A DNA stretch of 64,000 bases. Source: an uncultured Eubacteriales bacterium. GTDB taxonomy: Bacteria; Bacillota; Clostridia; Christensenellales; CALVMC01. The stretch lies in contig CASFOZ010000006.1 of NCBI GenBank assembly GCA_949296455.1, positions 1 to 64,000 of the forward strand, given 5' to 3'. The position numbers and the translations under genes were made by a program. The notes beneath the pieces were generated by a model that saw nothing but the letters and a program-made list of their open reading frames with translations, searched no databases and was not told where the DNA came from. This document shows, in pieces, positions 1 through 9,043 of this stretch (its first letter is position 1; the number at the start of each line of letters is the position of its first letter).

Positions 1-49
1 CTTTCCTTCACTTTTCAAGTTACACGCTGCCTTTTTCGACAGCCTACTT

Positions 50-79
50 ATATTATCACACCACTTCCCTCCTTGTCAA
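50..79 (-). promoter_or_regulatory. sigma-A promoter reading left out of the window
   Basis: On the minus strand a TTGACA (74-79) is followed after 18 bases by TAATAT (50-55). Transcription would run leftward past position 1, so it would serve a gene outside the window. Both hexamers are close to consensus. No start codon of the target gene is visible in the remaining 49 bases. Confidence 0.5.
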
Positions 80-126
80 TACTTTTTTAATATTTTTTTA
101 TAATATTTTATTATTTCAAAAGATAA

Positions 127-153
127 AAAAAGACGGAATGTATCCGTCTTTTT
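127..153 (-). terminator. rho-independent terminator after the WG-repeat operon
   Basis: An 11-bp perfect stem (127-137 with 143-153, loop ATGTA) has A/T tails on both sides. It lies about 170 bases downstream of the WG-repeat gene and upstream of the outgoing promoter, so it separates two transcription units. Confidence 0.7.
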
Positions 154-262
154 ATGCTTTTACTTTGCGCTTTATTTTTTATCGGCAAATTAAATACGAT
201 TGAATAATAATGTGTCTTTTTATGCTTTTACTTTGCGCTTTATTATTTTTATGCTTTTCTTT
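146..262. repeat. direct repeat in 3' intergenic region
   Basis: A 31-base sequence at 146-176 recurs without mismatch at 214-244 (68-base period), and a shortened, degenerate third copy follows at about 247-270. Copy one overlaps the right arm of the terminator at 127-153. The 1-325 region contains no credible ORF; apart from this repeat, the terminator and the outgoing promoter I see nothing in it. Confidence 0.8.
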
Positions 263-325
263 GCTCTTTAATTGTTTATTCTTACCCGATAAGAGTTATT
301 CGTTACTTTCCGGCCGATTTAAGCG

Positions 326-1531
326 TTATTGATATGAAAGCTGCACGTTTTTGTAATCGGGGTCAAGCACATACTTTCCTTTGGTATTGATTATTCCGAC
401 AGCTTCCCCTAAAAACACTATTGCATAGCCGTCTATAAAATCCGATACTTGGTCGTAATAACAAGTTATAACTTCTTTGCATTTTGAATTAACAAAGCCC
501 CATTTTCCGTTTGCGGCTTTAACTGCGCCGAACCCTTCGTTAAAACTTCTTATTTCGGCGTACTCATAACTTTTCTTCTTTCCGGATTTATCGATATAAT
601 AATAAACATCTCCGAACTTTACGCAAGCATATCCTTCGCTGAAATCTTCCGCTCCGTCATATGCAAAATTAATTACAGTCTTTCCGGAAGTATTGACAAA
701 ACCGTATTTACCGTTTCTTACCGCCCAACAAAGTTTCGTGTCTTTGTCGAAATTTCCTACCATACTGTACCTTTCGCTTTTCTCGTTGCCTTTGCCGTCG
801 ATAACCACCCAATATTCCTGAATTGCTCCGTTTTCGATACTGCTTACTTTAACGAGAGCACCGCCGCTGCAAAACGGCTTTGCTTCTTCATACTGAAAAT
901 CTATTTTTACCTTTCCGAATTTATCTACATAACCCCATTTATAAATCGGGTTGCCGTCGGTGTCGTTCCCTACGCTTTTTTGAACGGCTACCAAATTATC
1001 GGTATATATTTCGAGTTTATCTTCTTCGTAAGAGAGCTTTACGGGTACGGTAATAAGATAAACAAGCAAGACGATAATAAGTATTACGATAAACGCATTG
1101 ATATATCTTATAGGCAATTCGTGTTTGAAAATTTTTCTTATACAATAATTTATTCCCTTAGAAACAGTGGTAACGGAAGCAACCATAACAGCCCATAAAG
1201 AAATAAAAAATCTGTCGAAAGCGTTATATCCGCCCTGAGCCTTATGTTGTTTTTCAGACGACTGCTTTATTTTTGACTTTTCTTTTTTCTTCTTTTCCTT
1301 TAATTCCGACTCGATAGCAGTTGTTTTATCTTCGTTATTTTCCGACTTGTTTATTTCGTCGTCGATTTTATCGATTACTATTTCGACATCGTTAAGGTCG
1401 ACTATATCCTTTTTCGCATCGCCGTCTGTGCTTTCGGCAACCTCGTCCGAAACCTTATAATTGCTTTCAATAACGGTCTGTTCTTCGGCTTTTTTTTCTT
1501 CGCCCTTTTTATTGTTCTTCCAAACTCCCAT
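326..1531 (-). CDS. WG-repeat membrane-anchored protein
   Basis: 401 residues. A charged, Lys/Glu-rich cytoplasmic N-terminus (1-100) leads to a hydrophobic stretch near 108-125 and a clear membrane segment at about 143-163. The C-terminal half, from about residue 195, is built of WG-type repeats (KWGYVD, KYGFVN, KWGFVN, each followed by a conserved [VI]I...Y....F...[GY]A pattern). WG repeats are beta-rich modules of unknown ligand, common in Clostridia and Bacteroidetes. One membrane pass would put the repeats outside the cell. The start has a GAGGTGA site. It begins 11 bases after the acyltransferase gene stops, so the two are probably cotranscribed. Exact function is unknown. Confidence 0.85.
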   Translation of the reverse strand: MGVWKNNKKGEEKKAEEQTVIESNYKVSDEVAESTDGDAKKDIVDLNDVEIVIDKIDDEINKSENNEDKTTAIESELKEKKKKEKSKIKQSSEKQHKAQGGYNAFDRFFISLWAVMVASVTTVSKGINYCIRKIFKHELPIRYINAFIVILIIVLLVYLITVPVKLSYEEDKLEIYTDNLVAVQKSVGNDTDGNPIYKWGYVDKFGKVKIDFQYEEAKPFCSGGALVKVSSIENGAIQEYWVVIDGKGNEKSERYSMVGNFDKDTKLCWAVRNGKYGFVNTSGKTVINFAYDGAEDFSEGYACVKFGDVYYYIDKSGKKKSYEYAEIRSFNEGFGAVKAANGKWGFVNSKCKEVITCYYDQVSDFIDGYAIVFLGEAVGIINTKGKYVLDPDYKNVQLSYQ

Positions 1532-1542
1532 AAATCACCTCG

Positions 1543-2736
1543 TTAAGAATTTAAAAGCTGACATATCAAATCGAATTTTATAATTGTTTGCTTGTTATCG
1601 GGAAATATTTTATACATATTTTCTTCGTCGTAAAAAGCTATAAACTGATTGTCTTTAAACATAACTGCGGGATTTTGTTTGATATTCTGCTCGAAAATTA
1701 TATTTTCGTTTTTGCATATTATTCTGTCTCTATCTACCGAAAGCGTTACCTTGCCTTTTTCGGTAAAATTAAATTCTTCCGCCTTCGAAATTTGAAGAGT
1801 TCCTTCAATGCTGAAAGTAAAATCTTTTGCCGATTCGATTTCCTTTTTCAGTACTTCCCTTTCATAATCGTACCAATCGGGTATCGTGGGCGCAATATCC
1901 AAGGGATTGGAAAATCTGCCGTAATCGTCTATAAGCGTAGTATAACCGCACTCTTTGCAAAACAGTTTATTGTCTTCGGTAGCGGTTACATAATCCTTTT
2001 GACAGCTTGGGCATCTGTATAGAACATTTTGAAGACCTTCGGCAACAAGTACCCCTTTATATTTGCGTTTGTTTTCGTAAGCTGTTTTATACTCGTCGTA
2101 TTTGAATTCGTGTGCAATTTTTTTATACATTTCGTCGGCGTCTGTATTCTCCACTTCTTCGGCTGTGAAAAGTTCGAAAAACTTAACCTTTACAAGCCCC
2201 GACCTTTGTGCGTTAGCCCATCTCGGAATAGCCATATAATTTCCTTCCATTCTCGCACCTATTACGGGAAGTTTCAAAAACTTTATAAGTTTTACTATAG
2301 ACGGCTGAATAAGTGTTTCTCTTCCTGCGATACTTGTTCTTCCTTCCGGAAAAAGAGCTATGTTTCCGCCGTTTTTTGCAATCTCCGAAAGCTGCCTTAA
2401 ACACTTTATATCCATTGAAAACTGCCTTCGCCAAACAACATTCCTTGTCAATTTAAGCATAAAATCAAGCATTCCGTTTCTTTTCATATTCAATGTCGCA
2501 ACCATAGTGTATACGCCCGGAAAAGCCGATTTAATAAGATACATAACATCATTCACGCCGCCGTGATTCGACAACACGATATGCGGTATCTTTTTGTATT
2601 TTTTTAAAACCGAATTGTCTTTTTTGATACGGTAAAAAATCTTTGCGTAAAGAGCGTAAAGACCAAAGAAAAACCAATATGCGAATTTTCTCGGAAGATA
2701 TTTTTTCTTTTCCGTTTTTGTTATACTCTTATTCAT
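1543..2736 (-). CDS. PlsC-family 1-acylglycerol-3-phosphate acyltransferase with zinc ribbon
   Basis: 397 residues. The acyltransferase signature HX4D is at H58-D63 (NHGGVND), and the second block FPEGR is at 129-133 (LFPEGRTS). These are the catalytic and phosphate-binding motifs of the PlsC/LPLAT fold, which transfers an acyl group to lysophosphatidate at the inner face of the membrane. After the catalytic domain a four-cysteine zinc ribbon (C242, C245, C260, C263) and a C-terminal beta-rich domain of about 130 residues extend it beyond the usual ~240 residues, so its acceptor may not be a standard lysophospholipid. The ribosome site is AAGGTG. It is the first gene of a two-gene unit with the WG-repeat gene. 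Confidence 0.85.
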   Translation of the reverse strand: MNKSITKTEKKKYLPRKFAYWFFFGLYALYAKIFYRIKKDNSVLKKYKKIPHIVLSNHGGVNDVMYLIKSAFPGVYTMVATLNMKRNGMLDFMLKLTRNVVWRRQFSMDIKCLRQLSEIAKNGGNIALFPEGRTSIAGRETLIQPSIVKLIKFLKLPVIGARMEGNYMAIPRWANAQRSGLVKVKFFELFTAEEVENTDADEMYKKIAHEFKYDEYKTAYENKRKYKGVLVAEGLQNVLYRCPSCQKDYVTATEDNKLFCKECGYTTLIDDYGRFSNPLDIAPTIPDWYDYEREVLKKEIESAKDFTFSIEGTLQISKAEEFNFTEKGKVTLSVDRDRIICKNENIIFEQNIKQNPAVMFKDNQFIAFYDEENMYKIFPDNKQTIIKFDLICQLLNS

Positions 2737-2860
2737 AATTCACCTTACTGATAAAGAATAACACATATTTTATTCTAATGAAAGCAAATTTTGAATAAGT
2801 AATCAAAATAAACAAAATTCTTTCTACAAAAAAGTACTTTAATATTAAAACTGCGGGTTT

Positions 2861-3868
2861 TTAATCGTAAATATCCGAAAAAATCAAATCCCCTTCATAA
2901 TTGCTTCCCGTAAAAACAAATTCACATTTTGTTTCTACCTGGTCAAACTTATTGTTTGCAATAATCCCGTTTGCGTTATTTGTTTTTCTGCCGTCTTCGC
3001 TTTTAAGATTTACCCCTATTCCGTATTGATTTTTAGTAAAATTGCAGCCGTCGATATTTATAGTGCCGCCCGAATTTTGAAGAAAAACGGCATATCTGAA
3101 ATTTTCAAATTCGCAGTATGATATAGAAAGATTTTTCCTTTCGCCTTTTGCAAGTATCGCATACCCGCCGGTAGGCTCGTCGGCAGCATTTACCGTAAAA
3201 TTACAAAATGATACTGCTATATCCGAATTTCTGTCTATTTCCAAAGCTCCCGTATTACTGTCGGGATATGAGTCGAGAAAAAAGTTAATGTTCTTCAATT
3301 TCAGAAATGTTCCTTCTCCCGTAACTTTCAGTCCTTTTAAAGAAGGATTGTTTATTCCGGTCAAAGAAAGACTTTTCGAAACGACGATATTCTCGTCGAA
3401 CCGACCTTCGTAAATTATAACGGAATCTCCCTTTTGTGCGTTTTCCACGGCTTCGCAAACGCTGGCGAATTTGTTTATCCCGTATCCTTCGGTATCGCTG
3501 TCGTAACTTAAACTTACAAGTATATCACCGACCGACAAATTGCATGTTTTGAACAATTTATTGTCCTGCGTGCTTACCGTTATTTCCGTTTCGCCGCTTC
3601 CGACTGCGGTAACCATTCCGTACTCGTCGACGACGGCTATACTTTCGTCGCTGCTTTTCCAAATCAGTTTTGTGTTTTCATCTTTGGGTAATGTGGAAGC
3701 ATAAAGTTTTACTTTTGAACCTACGCATAAAATTTCACTGTTGGTGTTCAGAATAAGCACTTCGTCGTCATTGCTTTCAGGTTGATTTTCGGAATTTTTA
3801 TCCGAGCAGGAAATTAATGTAAGCATTAAAAATATCAACAGCATTATGGCAATCAGTTTCTTTTTCAT
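2861..3868 (-). CDS. lipoprotein with Big_2 Ig-like domain and right-handed beta-helix
   Basis: 335 residues. The N-terminus is a lipoprotein signal with lipobox LISC (lipidated C21). Residues about 36-112 form a bacterial Ig-like (Big_2) domain, recognised by the pattern KLIWKSSDESIAVVDEYG followed by GMVTAVGSGETEITV. The remainder reads as a right-handed parallel beta-helix of the pectin-lyase-like type (periodic I/V-N-G and F/C-N-F rungs). Family members bind or cleave polysaccharides, but no lyase catalytic residues are identifiable, so an adhesive or glycan-binding role is equally likely. Ribosome site GGAGTG. It is flanked by other envelope genes on the same strand but separated by more than 100 bases on each side. 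Confidence 0.8.
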   Translation of the reverse strand: MKKKLIAIMLLIFLMLTLISCSDKNSENQPESNDDEVLILNTNSEILCVGSKVKLYASTLPKDENTKLIWKSSDESIAVVDEYGMVTAVGSGETEITVSTQDNKLFKTCNLSVGDILVSLSYDSDTEGYGINKFASVCEAVENAQKGDSVIIYEGRFDENIVVSKSLSLTGINNPSLKGLKVTGEGTFLKLKNINFFLDSYPDSNTGALEIDRNSDIAVSFCNFTVNAADEPTGGYAILAKGERKNLSISYCEFENFRYAVFLQNSGGTINIDGCNFTKNQYGIGVNLKSEDGRKTNNANGIIANNKFDQVETKCEFVFTGSNYEGDLIFSDIYD

Positions 3869-3976
3869 ATTTCACTCCGAATAAATAAAATAGATTATTA
3901 ACATAAAAAATAAAAAAATACCGCAATGCGATATTATTGAAAATCAACGGCGTTAATATGAACAAATGTCAATATA

Positions 3977-4945
3977 TTAATTTTCTTTTTCCTGCGGATA
4001 AACGAAAGAATTCTGCTTTCTGCAAATATCGAGCATTTTCATAACTTCGAGGGTATCTTTAAGCGGAATAAATTCAGATTGTTTCAGTCCCTTTCTTATC
4101 TCTTCGGCGACTTTATCGAACTGATAGATATATCCTCTTTTGCATTTTAATTTTTCCCTTTTTCCTTCTGAATAAATTATACATCTTTGAGGCTTATAGA
4201 ATGTAAAAGGAAATACGATTTTGCCCTTTTCCCCCTTTATAATTGCGTTACAGAGGCTGAAACGGGTAAAAGAAGATATAAGACAGGCTTTTGCGTCGGG
4301 ATAAACAAGTTCGATTTTATCGAAGCAATCGGAACCTTTTTTAAACTTTAACTTTGCATTGATATTATCGGTAAAACCTAAAAGCATCTGAGCATAAGAA
4401 AGATTATATACTCCCAAATCGAGAAGGGCTCCTCCGCCTTTATTTATGTTTTTCACCCTGTCTTTTACAAAAGGTAGATATGCGTAATAGGAAAACTCGG
4501 AACGGAAAAATTTTATCTTTCCGATATCTCCCCTGCGTATTCTCTTTAATACTTCGACGGTTATAGGATTAAATCTCGTCCACATAGCCTCGCAGAAAAA
4601 AACATTTTTTTGTTTTGCAAGTTCTATCAGTTCTTCAAGTTCAGTCGCATTAAGGGTAATACATTTTTCGCAAAGAACATTTTTTCCGTTTTCAATGCAT
4701 TCTTTTATCTGCTCATAATGAACATGATGCGGAGTTGCGATATAAACGCAATCCGCATCATGGTTAATACATTCGCTTATGGTTTTATAGGGTTTTGCTC
4801 CGAACTCTTCGCCGAATTTTACTGCGCTCGTAAAGCCTTGCGAACATACCGATACTATTTTATGGCGTTTCGAACTAACTATTTCACGGGCGGTTTTATA
4901 CGCTATATGCCCCGCTCCTATAAAAGCCCACCTGAACTCATTCAT
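3977..4945 (-). CDS. Gfo/Idh/MocA-family NAD(P)-dependent oxidoreductase
   Basis: 322 residues from the ATG at 4945. A longer in-frame ORF exists, but this start overlaps the stop of the preceding surface-protein gene as ATGAATGA, a typical coupled junction. The N-terminal Rossmann fold has GAGHIA (10-15). The catalytic-lysine motif, usually EKP, reads CEKCI, so the proline is replaced by cysteine while the lysine stays. A DLGVYNLS block matches the conserved substrate-domain helix. Family members oxidise or reduce hydroxyls of sugars, inositols or related polyols; the substrate cannot be read. Coupling to a secreted protein gene is odd for a cytoplasmic enzyme. Confidence 0.85.
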   Translation of the reverse strand: MNEFRWAFIGAGHIAYKTAREIVSSKRHKIVSVCSQGFTSAVKFGEEFGAKPYKTISECINHDADCVYIATPHHVHYEQIKECIENGKNVLCEKCITLNATELEELIELAKQKNVFFCEAMWTRFNPITVEVLKRIRRGDIGKIKFFRSEFSYYAYLPFVKDRVKNINKGGGALLDLGVYNLSYAQMLLGFTDNINAKLKFKKGSDCFDKIELVYPDAKACLISSFTRFSLCNAIIKGEKGKIVFPFTFYKPQRCIIYSEGKREKLKCKRGYIYQFDKVAEEIRKGLKQSEFIPLKDTLEVMKMLDICRKQNSFVYPQEKEN

Positions 4946-7900
4946 CGCTATCGGTACCGTCGCCTTCTTTTTTATTCTTAATGTTAAGATAAACGGCAAC
5001 ACCTATAAGAATAAGAAGTACGCCTGCAAGACAGCCTGTAACTATATAAATCCAACTGCCGTCTTCGTCGCCCGTTTCGGAAGTATCGCTATTAGTAACG
5101 GTTAAGGTTCCGCTAGTAGAAGTCAGCTCGTACATTTCGGTAACATCCTGCCCCTGTCCGTTAATAATTTTTGAAACATAAATTGTATACTTATTCGCTT
5201 CGCCTTCTATTTTGGAAGTCGAAAGAACGAGCTTATCGTTTGCCGCAAGCGAACCGGAAGTCAGAGTATATCCGAAACTAAGACCTTCGTATTTTTCGCT
5301 CGATAGGTCGTTGACCTTTACTGAAATAGCTCTTTTGCCGACATTTTTCAAATCTATCGAACCGCTGAGCGCAACTTCGTTCATAGTACCCGGCGATAAG
5401 ATTACGCTGAAATTGACAGTATAATCCCCTGTCTTCATAACGGTAATTTGTTTGTTGTCTTTATAAACCGTTCCGTTTTCCGCCGAGGTAATTTTATAAC
5501 TGTATCCGCCGATAACGGCGATATCGTCGTCAATCGGAGAAATATTGTCGCCGTAAGAAATATTTTCGGAATTCAAAGAAAATGTATAACTCGAAAAGTC
5601 AATATTATCCGAAGAACTTTCAGAAAGATTTCCTATTTTATAAACCGTATTTGCGTTTACCGTTCCCGAAACAAGACATTTATTGAAATCGAGCTCTGAC
5701 ATAGTCTGAGTTCCCGCAACACCGAAAGCCGTTTCGACTCCGTTGACCGTACCTGTATTGTGGCATTTTTCCAAAGAGATATTTAAACCGTTCGATGCGT
5801 AAGTCACACCGTAAGCGTAATTCGCTTTGACGGAACCTGAATTCGAACAGTTTACAAAAGTTATATCGCCCGACGCATTTTCGAGAATAACACAGCCGGC
5901 AGCCTTTCCGCCGTAAACCGAACCTTTATTGTAGCAGTTCTCGAATTGCGTTGATACAGAAGATATCGCAACACCCGCAACTTCGCTCTGCATGGAAATA
6001 TCGGGTTCGAATAAGGAATTTACGGAAGCGACAATTCCGTAATTTACAAGATATTCAATTTTTGTCAAATCCGTAGAAATCACTACTCCCGAAGCTGTCG
6101 TTCCCGAAGTCAAAACCGTTGCATAATTGTAAAGATTCTTTATTTCCGCATTAATACTTTCGGTAACGAAAGCGGCTGCGCTGACCGTTCCGTAAATATA
6201 ACCGCTTATTTTCAGATTTTTAAGAGCGGGGGTAACGGTAAAGGTTTCATTTCCGCCCAAAGTTTTGATAAAAGAACTTATACCGCCGTTATACTCGTCG
6301 TCTATATAAATATTTTTCAGAGTAAAACCGTTGCCCGAAAAAACTCCTTTGAATGTTTCTATTGTTTTAAAAGCTTTTCCCGAAAGGTCTATATCGTTAT
6401 CGAGACGGAAGAAAAGTCCTTCAAAACCTGTCGAAGAATAATCTTTATAAAATTCCGAGTTTTCATCGATAAGATTTGCAAGCTGTGCGGCAGTTTTGAT
6501 AACATAAGGGTCGCTTTCGCTTTTACCCCAATTATCCAACGAATCGGACTGTGCTTCGACTGTTCTTGAAAACCGACTCAGATTACTTGTATGAGTAAAC
6601 CAATTTTCCACATTCGAAGGTTTTACCGTTTCGGTTGCGGTAACTCCGTAAGAAGCCGAAGTGAATGCGTTGAGTTTTATATAATTATTTTCGTACCATG
6701 TATAATCGCTCGAAGCCGAACCTTTAATCGACCATACCCTTGAATTATCGGAAAAAGAAGGAAGAAAATCGACGGCTTCTACATTAACGCTGTTCAGTAT
6801 AAATTCTTCGCTGTCCGGATTTTCCGGATCATAATCGGGATTGTTTTCATATTGGAAAAGCTCTATGTTTTTATCGACTACAAAACAATATGATTTAACT
6901 TCTTCGGATGCTGAATTCCATTTTATACCGAGTTCGATAATGTCCCCCGGATTATCGAAAAACAATATAAGATTTAAGGATTTTTCGTTAATTCCTTCTC
7001 CTTGTATATCGGTCACCGAAAGTCTTTTCGAATCGGTGGTTATTAAACTGTATTCCGTTCCGTTTTTGTAAACATAAACTTCCGGGGAAGAAAGAGTAAA
7101 ATCGTTAACGAATTCGTCTTTTACCTTAATGTTAACCGCAACGGCAAAGGTATTAAAGCTTAAATCCATATCGCTGTAATCGGTTTTTATTATGCTTCCG
7201 CCGATTACATAACTGCCGCCGCTTTGAGTAACGGTAGTATTTTGCTGATTATCTAAAACAGAATTCAATTCTTGCGATATATTTGTTGCCTTTGAAATGA
7301 TTTCATCGCCGCCGATATTCGGTAGCCTTAAAAAAACGGCAGTTGAAAGTATAGTTTCGTACTCGGCTTCGAAGCCGTAAGAATTAGGCTGTCCTTCGCA
7401 TGGCGAAAATTTAACGGTATTTTCCTTATAAAGACATTTTTCCGCAGTGTTACCTTCTTCTATAAAACCTGCAATCGCTCCTACCGTATTGAAATCGAAT
7501 GAAGAAGTTTGACCTTCTTCCGGATTATTTACAGTAACGTTTATATTACCTTTATTGTAACAAATTCCTATTTTTTTTGCTTTGGCAATAACTCCGCCCA
7601 CATAGCCCGAACTGTCGGCGTCGTTCTCGCCTTTTGCGTTGATTGTACCGCCGTTAAAGCAGTTCAGAATTTCATCGCTCTCGCATGCGACTCCGCCGAT
7701 ATACCCTTTTGCATTTATTTCACCTTCGTTGAAGCATTGTTCGACAGTGCCAGCCTTGCAAACGACTCCTGCTGCGTAATTACCCGTTGCGTAAATTTTA
7801 CCGTGATTTGCAAGACCTGAAATATATCCGTATAGAGAAGAGTTTTCTCCGTATGCGTAAACCACGCCGCCCGAAGCAAAAGAATTTCCGCTTGCGTCGC

Positions 7901-8651
7901 TGCTTTCTGCTTTAACCGTTCCGGTATTGTAAGTCTGAGAAACAATGCCGGATTTTACGGTGCTTTCATCAACGGTAGTTTCGGTATAAAAATTCTTGCA
8001 AATTATACCTGCGACATTGGTTTTCCCGACTACCGTTGCTTTATTTACGCAGTTTTGGATAGTTCCGTAGTTTTCGGAAACGAAGGAAGCGACGCAGTCA
8101 ACTCCTTCTATATAACTGTTAGAATCGATAGTGAGATTTTTAATGGTACCGTGATTTTTTCTGAAAAGAGCGGTATCGGTGCTTGTTTCATCGGTTTCGG
8201 ATATGGTAAGATATCTGATAGAAAAACCGGCTCCGTCGAATATACCGTTGTAATCTTCGATAGGGGTAAATTTTTTACGGGGATTTACGCTTCCCATATC
8301 CAAGGAAGAAGTTAATTTGAAATTTGCGTCGATATAAATCGAATAATCGGAATTTGAACTGTCGGAAAGTATTTCTGAGAGTAACGCCAGCTGCTCTGCG
8401 GAAGATAAAAGATAGGTAGGCTTTCCGCCTTCGTCTTCGGAAGTAATATTCCCTTCGTCGTCACGATACACTGTTTCTCCGTTTTCGTCTGTTTCGGTAC
8501 CGAACGATACGCTTTCCGTTTTCCATACATCGCCGGGTTTTTCGGTTTTCAAAGAAGTTTCCGCAAAAGCCGAAACGGTAGAAAAAGCCGACAGACTGAA
8601 TATTACGGTAAGGCATATTATAAAGGTTAAAAGTTTAAATAATTTTTTCAT
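4938..8651 (-). CDS. giant anchored surface protein with GLUG-like repeats
   Basis: 1237 residues. A Sec signal peptide (about 1-30, ending SAFAET), a long extracellular region and a single C-terminal membrane segment (about 1200-1222) with a short charged cytoplasmic tail of Lys and Asp/Glu. No LPXTG motif is visible, so it is held by the membrane segment. The ectodomain contains many degenerate repeats of the form N.G.I.A.G..GGV, resembling GLUG motifs of bacterial adhesins, in two blocks (about 85-400 and 700-1030) separated by a Thr/Ser-rich, less repetitive region. Each block opens with a D.S..AQLA.L-type segment typical of this repeat class. A cell-surface adhesin or S-layer-associated role is inferred; the ligand is unknown. 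Ribosome site AAGGGAA. Confidence 0.8.
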   Translation of the reverse strand: MKKLFKLLTFIICLTVIFSLSAFSTVSAFAETSLKTEKPGDVWKTESVSFGTETDENGETVYRDDEGNITSEDEGGKPTYLLSSAEQLALLSEILSDSSNSDYSIYIDANFKLTSSLDMGSVNPRKKFTPIEDYNGIFDGAGFSIRYLTISETDETSTDTALFRKNHGTIKNLTIDSNSYIEGVDCVASFVSENYGTIQNCVNKATVVGKTNVAGIICKNFYTETTVDESTVKSGIVSQTYNTGTVKAESSDASGNSFASGGVVYAYGENSSLYGYISGLANHGKIYATGNYAAGVVCKAGTVEQCFNEGEINAKGYIGGVACESDEILNCFNGGTINAKGENDADSSGYVGGVIAKAKKIGICYNKGNINVTVNNPEEGQTSSFDFNTVGAIAGFIEEGNTAEKCLYKENTVKFSPCEGQPNSYGFEAEYETILSTAVFLRLPNIGGDEIISKATNISQELNSVLDNQQNTTVTQSGGSYVIGGSIIKTDYSDMDLSFNTFAVAVNIKVKDEFVNDFTLSSPEVYVYKNGTEYSLITTDSKRLSVTDIQGEGINEKSLNLILFFDNPGDIIELGIKWNSASEEVKSYCFVVDKNIELFQYENNPDYDPENPDSEEFILNSVNVEAVDFLPSFSDNSRVWSIKGSASSDYTWYENNYIKLNAFTSASYGVTATETVKPSNVENWFTHTSNLSRFSRTVEAQSDSLDNWGKSESDPYVIKTAAQLANLIDENSEFYKDYSSTGFEGLFFRLDNDIDLSGKAFKTIETFKGVFSGNGFTLKNIYIDDEYNGGISSFIKTLGGNETFTVTPALKNLKISGYIYGTVSAAAFVTESINAEIKNLYNYATVLTSGTTASGVVISTDLTKIEYLVNYGIVASVNSLFEPDISMQSEVAGVAISSVSTQFENCYNKGSVYGGKAAGCVILENASGDITFVNCSNSGSVKANYAYGVTYASNGLNISLEKCHNTGTVNGVETAFGVAGTQTMSELDFNKCLVSGTVNANTVYKIGNLSESSSDNIDFSSYTFSLNSENISYGDNISPIDDDIAVIGGYSYKITSAENGTVYKDNKQITVMKTGDYTVNFSVILSPGTMNEVALSGSIDLKNVGKRAISVKVNDLSSEKYEGLSFGYTLTSGSLAANDKLVLSTSKIEGEANKYTIYVSKIINGQGQDVTEMYELTSTSGTLTVTNSDTSETGDEDGSWIYIVTGCLAGVLLILIGVAVYLNIKNKKEGDGTDSDE

Positions 8652-8749
8652 AATTTCCCTTTTAAATTTAGTATTAGTTACTTTATAATAAATATTCTAA
8701 ACGAACATTTCTTTAAAGTCAATAAATATTTATATATATAGAGCAAATA

Positions 8750-8773
8750 AAAAAACGGCTTTCGCCGTTTTTT
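8750..8773 (-). terminator. rho-independent terminator of the TM2/kinase-like operon
   Basis: 10-bp stem AAAAAACGGC / GCCGTTTTTT with a four-base loop, directly after the stop of the TM2-like gene; the U run lies on the minus-strand transcript. Confidence 0.85.
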
Positions 8774-8776
8774 TAT

Positions 8777-9010
8777 TTAAGCAAGTAATTTTACTTTCTT
8801 ATAGATTATGATTGAAACGATATCGATAATCCAACCTATACCCAAAAAGCCGATTGTAATAATCCATATAATACCTATAAGGATTTTACCTTTACAGATA
8901 CGATAAATACCGTAGACAATAAAATCGAGAAAAATAACAAGAAGCAATTTGATAATGATATTAAAACTGTCTAAGGTTTTAACATAACTCGTTGAAAATT
9001 TGTCAGCCAT
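8777..9010 (-). CDS. small TM2-like membrane protein
   Basis: 77 residues with two predicted membrane segments (about 17-37 and 46-68). The second half, with GKILIGIIWIITIGFLGIGW and then IIDIVSI, resembles the C-terminal half of the TM2 domain (GI.QL.T.G..GIWW.ID). TM2 proteins are small hairpin membrane proteins with no established biochemical role. It has a very strong AGGAGG site seven bases before the ATG. It is the last gene of a unit after the two kinase-like genes (33-base gap) and before a terminator. Confidence 0.7.
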   Translation of the reverse strand: MADKFSTSYVKTLDSFNIIIKLLLVIFLDFIVYGIYRICKGKILIGIIWIITIGFLGIGWIIDIVSIIIYKKVKLLA

Positions 9011-9043
9011 ATATATACCTCCTAAAATTATTTCGTTACTTAA

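Noticed and set aside
4946-5002. Longer N-terminus for the Gfo/Idh/MocA gene
   Set aside because: Adds residues before the Rossmann strand and lies deep in the preceding gene; the internal ATG gives the coupled overlap.
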